Assembly: GCA_019420325.1 (NCBI GenBank)
Contig: JAHZHK010000165.1
Location: forward strand, 1-5,080
Length of the DNA stretch: 5,080 nucleotides
Source: Coriobacteriaceae bacterium
GTDB lineage: Bacteria; Actinomycetota; Coriobacteriia; Coriobacteriales; UMGS124
Direction: 5' to 3'
Positions 1-4,394 of this stretch are shown here, piece by piece (the stretch's first letter is position 1; each line of letters starts with the position of its first letter). The notes beneath the pieces are model-generated. The model had not been told where the DNA came from and did not search any database. It worked only from the letters and a program-made list of their open reading frames with translations. The translations under genes and the position numbers were made by a program.

Positions 1-622
1 GCGCGGCCGCACTCACTGGGGTGCGGCGCGAGGGAGAACTATACACGCAGGCGCGGGGCGGGGGCAAGGGCGGGAGGGACGCTCCATCGGATGCGCACAA
101 GTCGGGGGATAATGATTGTTTTAGGCGCGCTTTCCCGGCCGAGGAAGGCCGGGCCTGGGCCGCAAGCTCCACGGCCCGCGCAAACAGGCCGGGCTTCGAC
201 GCCCTTGGACGCGCGGGGGCGCGCAGGCCAGGCGGCCGCCGCCCGCGGAACGTCCGCCCGAGGCAGGCTGCGTTGCGGCGGCCCTCGCCCATCAAGGGCG
301 CACACTCTCTTACGCCGCCCCCTCCCCGAAAGCGCGAACAACGGGCCCGCCCCGCAGGCGACCGGGCTTTCCCGGCCCGGGCGGCCGCCCCACCGGGCGC
401 ACAGATCGGCCCCTCCTCCCCATGTGCCGGGCGTGACGCCGCGCGAAGAAGTGGCCGGCAATCCTATAAAGGGTCCCCTCAACCCCATCCGCGTGCCTGA
501 TCAGGCTCAGTTCACATTCAAAAGGCATGCTCCTTCGAACCCAATCTTAAGGCCCTACCCAGCGGAAGACGTTTCTCCTTGCCATACAACATAAACACTG
601 CCCCATTCAACGGGCACTTGTC
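1..622. other. GC-rich palindrome-dense region with no credible gene
   Basis: No convincing gene lies here. Roughly the first 480 bases are very GC-rich, so reading frames stay open on both strands. Their translations are Ala/Arg/Pro/Gly-rich, lack recognisable domains, and overlap one another on opposite strands. The stretch is instead rich in self-complementary sequence. Hairpins are visible at 2-30 (bulged, 7-bp core), 134-153 (7-bp arms), 157-177 (6-bp arms), 211-224 (GCGCG/CGCGC) and 362-380 (6-bp arms). The 8-mer GCGGCCGC occurs three times (3-10, 232-239, 381-388). GCTTTCCCGGCC occurs twice (129-140, 366-377), each copy forming part of a hairpin. A perfect 12-bp palindrome, GCCTGATCAGGC, lies at 495-506. 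None of the hairpins has a convincing T-tract, so none is called as a terminator. The composition is unlike the genes to the right. Confidence 0.6.
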
Positions 623-636
623 GGAGCAATTGCTCC
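623..636. promoter_or_regulatory. 14-bp perfect palindrome, candidate MarR operator
   Basis: GGAGCAATTGCTCC is a perfect inverted repeat about 105 bases before the marR-type start codon. Its core AGCAATTGCT resembles the general shape of operators bound by MarR/SlyA-family dimers (SlyA sites contain TTAGCAAGCTAA, from memory). Position and symmetry fit autoregulation by the downstream repressor, but nothing in the sequence proves binding. About 0.3 such 14-bp palindromes are expected by chance in a window of this length. Confidence 0.35.
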
Positions 637-671
637 CTTCGCGCATTAGGACATACGTGTGCAAGCTGCGG

Positions 672-708
672 GTATATACTTGCGGATACATCAACGTATA
701 TAGATACG
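672..708 (+). promoter_or_regulatory. Candidate promoter and operator cluster of the marR operon
   Basis: TATACT at 675-680 is a good -10 match (5 of 6), but I see no convincing -35 at the right distance. It would start transcription near 687, giving a leader of about 55 bases. The -10 overlaps the perfect 8-bp palindrome GTATATAC (672-679). A second inverted repeat, CGTAT-ATAG-ATACG (695-708), lies just downstream. GTATATA is directly repeated at 672-678 and 696-702, and GATAC at 685-689 and 703-707. An AT-rich patch with stacked symmetry over the start site, directly before a MarR gene, is the usual arrangement for self-repression. Confidence 0.35.
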
Positions 709-726
709 CTCGTAGCTATTTGAATG

Positions 727-733
727 AAGGAGG
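727..733 (+). promoter_or_regulatory. Ribosome binding site deciding the marR start
   Basis: AAGGAGG is a near-perfect Shine-Dalgarno sequence, 8 bases before ATG 742. An in-frame ATG at 724 lies upstream of it, so using that codon would place the Shine-Dalgarno inside the gene. The site therefore selects 742 as the start. Confidence 0.8.
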
Positions 734-741
734 ATTTGGCG

Positions 742-1362
742 ATGGACGCCACCAAAGCCGAAATCATAAATCAGATACGTGAGCTCAATGCTCTTCTTAT
801 ACAGGCAAAACTACATGTGGGCCGTTCAAAGCTCGCACATCATTTTCATCGCGATGAGCTCGATTCAGATATCCCGGGGCTGCATGGCCAGGGACGCCTT
901 CTGGGCATCTTGGGTCTCAACCCGGGCACCAGTGAGACGACACCCAGGGATTTGGGCTACATCCTGGGCATGAGCCGCCAAGCCGTGACCGATTTGCTCT
1001 CCAAACTCGAAGCGAGGGGCCTTATCGCACGCAAGCCCTCTCCTTCGGGGGCGGGCCAGGTCTCCGTTTCTCTCACGCGTAAGGGTCGTGAGGCGCTGAA
1101 CCGCATGCGCGATGATGACGACGGAATGCCCGATGTGCTTGATTGCCTTAATGAGCAGGAACTTGCACAGTTTGATGAGTACTTGCGGCGCATCATTCGA
1201 AACGCCGAATCCAAGTCCTCCAACGATGAGTTTGCCGAAAGACGCCGCGCTATGCATGAGTTCTTCAACCTCACGCACCCCGATGCGCCTGAAGAAGAAA
1301 TACCCATGCGTACCAGCCATGTTCAGGTTGAGCGCACGATTGCGGAAGGAAGCACTCGATGA
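742..1362 (+). CDS. MarR-family winged-helix transcriptional regulator
   Basis: The 206-residue cytoplasmic DNA-binding protein has the MarR layout. An N-terminal helix (about 1-35) is for dimerisation. A winged helix follows at about 50-115, with the recognition helix-turn-helix at roughly 67-92 (TPRDLGYILGMSRQAVTDLL, then a KLEARGLI segment). The wing at 95-113 ends in SLTRKGREAL, the typical MarR boundary. C-terminal helices follow (about 135-175), then a polar tail of ~30 residues that makes it longer than the common 140-160-residue MarR proteins. The wing reads KPSPSGAGQV, so the Asp-x-Arg that many MarR wings use in the minor groove is missing. The gene overlaps the next by ATGA, so the two are probably translated together. 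Palindromes upstream suggest it represses its own operon. The ligand is unknown. Start chosen by the AAGGAGG 8 bases upstream. Confidence 0.85.
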   Translation: MDATKAEIINQIRELNALLIQAKLHVGRSKLAHHFHRDELDSDIPGLHGQGRLLGILGLNPGTSETTPRDLGYILGMSRQAVTDLLSKLEARGLIARKPSPSGAGQVSVSLTRKGREALNRMRDDDDGMPDVLDCLNEQELAQFDEYLRRIIRNAESKSSNDEFAERRRAMHEFFNLTHPDAPEEEIPMRTSHVQVERTIAEGSTR

Positions 1363-2159
1363 GTGAAGACAACGAGAAGGACCCGGCTGGCAGGGGGCGC
1401 ATACATACCTCAGGGGTTCATGTCGGGTTGAAGACCCTCTTCAGCCCGAGCAGCCCAAACGCCCCAGAGCAGCACTCGACGTCGCTCAAGGTTGAGCGCA
1501 ACGCCTCCGGCGTGCGCATCGAAGGCCGTCTGACCTCCCCTATCGCGCGTGTCCCCGAAGAGGTTGCGGTTTGCCCAGGCATCACCATCAAAGGGCGCAA
1601 CATCAAGTCGCTTGCCTACACGACCGACGTGGCGGTTATCCGTAACTGCAATGCCGATGCCATCCTCGCCGTCTATCCCTTTACTGGCGAGCCCATTATC
1701 ACGCAGGCCCTGCTTACCGTGGCCCAGCAGCCCATTTTCGTGGGCGTCGGCGGCGGCACCACCACAGGCTCGCGCGTTGTGGAGCTTGCCATGATGGCGG
1801 AGATGCAAGGTGCGGCCGGCGTCGTGCTCAATGCTCCCGCCAGTGCCGAGACGGTGGAGAGCACCATGGCGGTCATCGATATTCCCGTGATGGCAACAGT
1901 GCTGGCAGATGATGAGGACGTTGACAACAAGATCATGGCCGGCGCGGCCATCCTCAACGTTGCTGCAGGTGCGCGCACAGCAGAGGTTGTCGCAAGCATT
2001 CGTGCACGTCATCCCGAAATGCCCATCGTGGCCTCTGGTGGCAAAACGGGCGAGAGCATCCTTGCCACCATCGCCGCTGGTGCCGACGCCGTTTCCTGGA
2101 CGCCGCCGAGCGCTCAGGACCTGCAGCACGCGATGATGAACAGGTATCGCGAGGGTTAA
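1359..2159 (+). CDS. TIM-barrel (beta/alpha-barrel) protein of unknown substrate, often annotated as hydrolase
   Basis: The 266-residue protein has no signal peptide or membrane segment, so it is probably cytoplasmic. After a polar, apparently unstructured N-terminus (about 1-45) it shows the alternating strands and helices of a beta/alpha barrel. Strands are visible at about 99-107 (ADAILAVYP), 125-133 (PIFVGVGGG), 152-160 (AAGVVLNAP), 176-181, 196-204 (AAILNVAAG), 222-228 (PIVASGG) and 242-250 (ADAVSWTPP). GVGGGTTTG (129-137) and ASGGKTGES (225-233) are glycine-rich loops at strand ends. The late one resembles the phosphate-binding loop of phosphate-handling TIM barrels. I recognise the family as one usually labelled 'hydrolase' or 'beta/alpha barrel protein' in anaerobic Firmicutes and Coriobacteriia, but know no proven reaction. 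GGAAGGA (1344-1350) lies 8 bases before the ATG, and the ATGA overlap with the MarR gene links their function. The MarR ligand may be its substrate or product, which is inference. Confidence 0.75.
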   Translation: MSEDNEKDPAGRGRIHTSGVHVGLKTLFSPSSPNAPEQHSTSLKVERNASGVRIEGRLTSPIARVPEEVAVCPGITIKGRNIKSLAYTTDVAVIRNCNADAILAVYPFTGEPIITQALLTVAQQPIFVGVGGGTTTGSRVVELAMMAEMQGAAGVVLNAPASAETVESTMAVIDIPVMATVLADDEDVDNKIMAGAAILNVAAGARTAEVVASIRARHPEMPIVASGGKTGESILATIAAGADAVSWTPPSAQDLQHAMMNRYREG

Positions 2160-2241
2160 ACGCAGAGGCAAAACGCCTCGAAACCGCAGCACTTTAAGTG
2201 GCTGACATCCCAGAATGAAACGGGGCCATACCACAATAAAC
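2160..2241. other. Spacer after the marR operon with a short hairpin
   Basis: No gene. GAGGC-AAAAC-GCCTC (2165-2179) forms a 5-bp stem starting 6 bases after the stop codon, but no T-run follows on the + strand. It is at best a weak terminator. The stronger hairpin at 2242-2291 is the better candidate for ending the operon. Confidence 0.4.
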
Positions 2242-2291
2242 TGCCTCCCATTTCTTGGACACGGAAAGTAAAGTTCAAGGAATGGGAGGCA
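2242..2291 (+). terminator. Long hairpin at the left end of the element, probable terminator of the marR operon
   Basis: Positions 2242-2260 pair with 2273-2291 over 19 bp, with only two G-T wobbles and a 12-base loop. ATATTTATG follows on the + strand, and GTTTATTG follows on the - strand. It lies 82 bases past the TIM-barrel stop codon. The T-tracts are short, so termination is plausible rather than certain, and it could work in both directions. Confidence 0.5.
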
Positions 2292-2519
2292 TATTTATGC
2301 CGGTTGACCTGCGATGCAAGCATGACAGGGAGGTCAGGGCGAGGGCCGCCGACCTCTTTGCGGTCGCAAACGTGCGGCCCCATATGGATGCTCCCCCATG
2401 CGCTCAGCGCCGCCAAACAGGCATGTTGTCCATCAAACCACGCGCGAACATCCCCGTGCGCGCCTCACATGCCATCGGGCGTGCCGTAGCGCCGCAGGCA
2501 CATCGTGCGCCATAGCAAA

Positions 2520-2561
2520 CCCCCATTTCTCGGCGAAGCGTGCTTGGCCGGGAAATGGGGG
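2520..2561 (-). terminator. Rho-independent-type terminator of nrfA
   Basis: CCCCCATTTC (2520-2529) and CGGC (2531-2534) pair with GCCG (2547-2550) and GAAATGGGGG (2552-2561). One T-G wobble joins the two segments, and a further AAGC/GCTT stem sits in the loop. Read on the - strand, the stem begins 57 bases after the nrfA stop and is followed by TTTGCTAT, a short imperfect U-tract. On the + strand there is no T-run. The hairpin also forms the right end of the IS3-like element. Confidence 0.6.
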
Positions 2562-2618
2562 CAGGCATGTGTCATCCAAAATGCAGGCCGGCTCCAATAC
2601 GCGTCACCGGAGACGGCG

Positions 2619-4097
2619 CTACGCCTCGATCACAGAAGACACGCCGAGGATTTCGTCGGCCTCGTCGAGCAGGGCGTTGCCCTTTTCAAGCAGGTCATTG
2701 AACATGTCGGGGTTGTGGGCACCCTCGGAGTTCTCAGCGGCAGCAAAATTCCAGTAGTAGCAGGCATAACGCTGAATCTCCTGGAGCCTGGCGACCTGGT
2801 CTTCCGTCAAGCCGTTGGCAAGGGCGGTGTCCATGTCGAAGACGAGGTTGCCGTCGGCATCGGGAATGGCGACCTTGTCCTCGAAGTTGAAGATGAACTG
2901 CTCGGCGCGCAAGCCCAGCTCATGGGTGCGACCGTCGATGTCTTCCTGGATGGAGGCAACCTCGCTGGCCAGGTCGGTGTGACACGTGTTGCAAGAGGCG
3001 AGAAGCTCAGGCTTGTCGAGGGGGCTCTGAATGTTGTGGTCGGTGTACTCAACGCCCGTTTCCTCGTCGGCGACCGTGCCCATGTGGCAGTCGGCGCAGG
3101 TATAGCCCATCTTGGCCATGGGGCTGGGGTTGGCACCATAGTTGAACTCGAACTCGGCATGGCGCACGGCGAGCATCTGCGCACCAGTGGAGGCGTAGGT
3201 CCAGTCAGAGAAGCCGCACTCGTCATAGAAGGCGAGCGCATCCTCGGCATTCATGCTGGCAAGACCGCCATAGTAGGGACTAACCGGCTCGCCGGACTCG
3301 AACGGAGCGTCGGAGCCCTCCTCTACCGTAGGGGCCATGGAGTAATCGCAATGGCACTGGCCGCAGGCTGCGTTGGCCACCGTGGTCTCGTCGAGGTCAT
3401 CGCCCATGGCGCGAATCCAATCCTCGCGAAGCACCGCGTTGGTGGTGGGGTCCTCGTTCTCATGGCAGTTTGCGCAAGAGACGTTCTCAGTGAACGCGTC
3501 CTTATACTCGGTGATAGGCTGGGTCCAATAGCTGCCTTCACCCTCGTAGTTGGCGGCGTCGAAATGCACCTGAGGTGTCTTGCAGGCATAGCAGGAAACC
3601 TTGCCCTTCGACTCGGAAAGGTCGCCCAGGCGTCCGTTGTTCGCGACAACCCACACAGAGTAGGCGTGGCCGCCCGGCTCGGTGTAATACTTGGCGTAGC
3701 CATACCCCTTGCCGAGAGTCTTGATCTCGGGGTACTGGTCCTCATCGAGGAAGTTGACCTTGGTGGAGGTGTAGTCGCCGTCGAGCAGGTCGGTGCCCAC
3801 CGAGGTGGTGTCGATGTTGCCTTCGGCAATGTACTCGCCGTACTCAAGCGGCACATCCGTGGCAGTCATGAGGTAGGAATTGTATTCAAGCGGGAACTTG
3901 TCGGCCCAGTAGGAAGCGTCAATCACGCCGTACTGGTCGTACTCGAAGGCAGCGTCAGCAATAACTTCCTGGGCTTGGCCATCATTGGCTGCCTTTTGCT
4001 CCTCGCCTGAAGCGACAGCAGCAACGCCGGCAAAAGCCAGCATACATGCCAGGCACGTACCTGCTACGGCGGCGAATCTCGTCTTCTTGACCTGCAT
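2619..4097 (-). CDS. nrfA: NrfA, ammonia-forming pentaheme cytochrome c nitrite reductase
   Basis: The 492-residue exported protein should reduce nitrite to ammonium with six electrons. The signal peptide is residues 1-30 (KKTR, then a hydrophobic run ending AVAS). Heme sites are CYACK (169-173, lysine-ligated catalytic heme), CANCH (208-212), CGQCH (245-249), CADCH (334-338) and CNTCH (369-373). This is the five-heme NrfA signature. Numbering against E. coli NrfA from memory, catalytic Arg106, Tyr216 and His264 correspond to R156, Y252 and H313. Distal heme ligands correspond to H144, H354 and H461. The distal ligand His275 aligns with M327, seven residues before the heme-4 motif in both proteins. 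The calcium-site residues Glu215, Lys261 and Gln263 become D251, A310 and R312. Length is typical. GGAGAGGAG lies 6 bases before this ATG and the signal peptide starts here; a frame open up to 4241 is untranslated leader. No nrfH adjoins it. Confidence 0.93.
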   Translation of the reverse strand: MQVKKTRFAAVAGTCLACMLAFAGVAAVASGEEQKAANDGQAQEVIADAAFEYDQYGVIDASYWADKFPLEYNSYLMTATDVPLEYGEYIAEGNIDTTSVGTDLLDGDYTSTKVNFLDEDQYPEIKTLGKGYGYAKYYTEPGGHAYSVWVVANNGRLGDLSESKGKVSCYACKTPQVHFDAANYEGEGSYWTQPITEYKDAFTENVSCANCHENEDPTTNAVLREDWIRAMGDDLDETTVANAACGQCHCDYSMAPTVEEGSDAPFESGEPVSPYYGGLASMNAEDALAFYDECGFSDWTYASTGAQMLAVRHAEFEFNYGANPSPMAKMGYTCADCHMGTVADEETGVEYTDHNIQSPLDKPELLASCNTCHTDLASEVASIQEDIDGRTHELGLRAEQFIFNFEDKVAIPDADGNLVFDMDTALANGLTEDQVARLQEIQRYACYYWNFAAAENSEGAHNPDMFNDLLEKGNALLDEADEILGVSSVIEA

Positions 4098-4103
4098 GAG
4101 TGT

Positions 4104-4112
4104 CTCCTCTCC
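4104..4112 (-). promoter_or_regulatory. Ribosome binding site deciding the nrfA start
   Basis: On the - strand GGAGAGGAG is followed by six bases and ATG (4095-4097). The frame has further upstream Met codons (up to 4241), but none gives a signal peptide at the N-terminus. The site and the signal peptide together fix the start at 4097. Confidence 0.8.
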
Positions 4113-4144
4113 CCGGTTGGGCCGACCGCCTTTGAGGGCCGGCT

Positions 4145-4195
4145 TTAAAAAATTGTAAAACGGCAATAATTTGGCCGTCTGTTGTGAGGACAACA
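4145..4195 (-). promoter_or_regulatory. Predicted nrfA promoter with a palindromic activator site
   Basis: On the - strand TACAAT (4152-4157) is a strong -10 match, giving a start near 4145 and a leader of about 47 bases. There is no good -35 at 16-18 bases. Instead TGTTGT-GAGG-ACAACA (4180-4195), a 16-bp palindrome, is centred about 42 bases upstream of the predicted start. The arm spacing (5-4-5) is that of FNR sites (TTGAT-N4-ATCAA), and the position is that of class II CRP/FNR activation. A weak -10 with a good -35 spacing (TTGTCC, then ATTATT at 4165-4170) is an alternative. The first transcribed bases (4121-4143) form an imperfect GC hairpin. Confidence 0.45.
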
Positions 4196-4232
4196 TGCGA
4201 GGAGAGAAATTTTGGAGCTGGAAACGAGAGAA

Positions 4233-4285
4233 GCCCGCCATCCCTAAGGAAGACGGCGGACTTCACCGGCGAGCAGGAGGCGGGC
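4233..4285 (-). terminator. Weak candidate terminator after the beta-solenoid gene
   Basis: On the - strand GCCCGCC and GGCGGGC (4279-4285 and 4233-4239) can pair around a 39-base loop. Alternatively CCGCC/GGCGG (4255-4259 with 4235-4239) can pair around a 15-base loop. The following sequence, TTCTCTCGTTT, is only moderately T-rich. It sits about 110 bases past the stop at 4395. Termination here would separate the gene from nrfA. Without it, read-through into nrfA is possible. Confidence 0.25.
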
Positions 4286-4394
4286 AGAGATGGGTAGGTG
4301 GGCAGGCTGACCCAAGCATCGATTTCCCGAGCAGCCGAGGCGGCAACATGCCCCTGAACGCGTGGAAAAGCAGGCAAGGCGGCTTAATCGAGGA

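Larger units (their letters stand above)
2242..2563. mobile_element. Decayed IS3-like mini-element (about 322 bp)
   Basis: The left end reads TGCCTCCCATTTCTTGGACA. The right end, on the opposite strand, reads TGCCCCCATTTCCCGGCCA. The two align over about 18 bases with one single-base gap and three or four substitutions. Ends beginning TG with a GGACA-type block about 15 bases inside are characteristic of the IS3 family (IS3 and IS150 are examples from memory). Inside the left end an ATG at 2297, preceded by GGGAGG, opens a frame starting MPVDLRCKHDREVRARAADL. This resembles the N-terminal helix of IS3-type OrfA transposases. Similarity fades after about 22 codons, and a shifted frame near 2395-2420 (HALSAAKQA) may continue it. 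No full transposase remains. I see no target-site duplication (AAC on the left, GGC on the right), suggesting age or rearrangement. It lies between convergent genes. Alternative: two unrelated terminators that happen to look alike. Confidence 0.5.

Noticed and set aside
141..154. GAGGAAGGCCGGGC resembling the conserved GAGGAAAGTCCGGGC of RNase P RNA
   Set aside because: Only this short piece matches. The other conserved RNase P segments are not found nearby on either strand.
534..540. TTCGAAC resembling a tRNA T-loop
   Set aside because: The flanking bases do not form the 5-bp T-arm on either strand, and no acceptor or anticodon arm is visible.
21..594. Long open frames on both strands in the GC-rich start of the window
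   Set aside because: They overlap each other on opposite strands and in different frames, are Ala/Arg/Pro-rich without domain signs, and arise naturally where stop codons are rare because of high GC.
724..741. Earlier ATG at 724 as the MarR start
   Set aside because: The AAGGAGG used for ATG 742 would lie inside the coding region, and no ribosome binding site precedes 724.
1410..2234. Open frame on the - strand opposite the TIM-barrel gene
   Set aside because: It is His/Gly/Arg-rich, has no domain pattern and lies entirely across a convincing gene on the other strand.
2297..2515. Intact small gene of 72 codons starting at 2297 with a good-looking ribosome binding site
   Set aside because: The GGGAGG is part of the hairpin arm. 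Only the first ~22 codons look protein-like, so it is treated as a remnant of a transposase gene rather than an intact gene.
2505..4010. 501-codon open frame on the + strand opposite nrfA
   Set aside because: It is the antisense shadow of nrfA. The - strand has a signal peptide, five heme motifs and a ribosome binding site, while the + frame has a low-complexity Val/Gly/Leu composition and no recognised domain.
4044..4058. Possible lipobox at Cys18 in the NrfA signal peptide (CLAC)
   Set aside because: The hydrophobic segment continues well past this Cys and ends in a normal AVAS cleavage site, so a standard signal peptidase site at about residue 30 is more likely.
4098..4241. N-terminal extension of nrfA to an ATG at 4241
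   Set aside because: It would bury the signal peptide behind 48 residues and contains the predicted promoter and Shine-Dalgarno of the real start at 4097.
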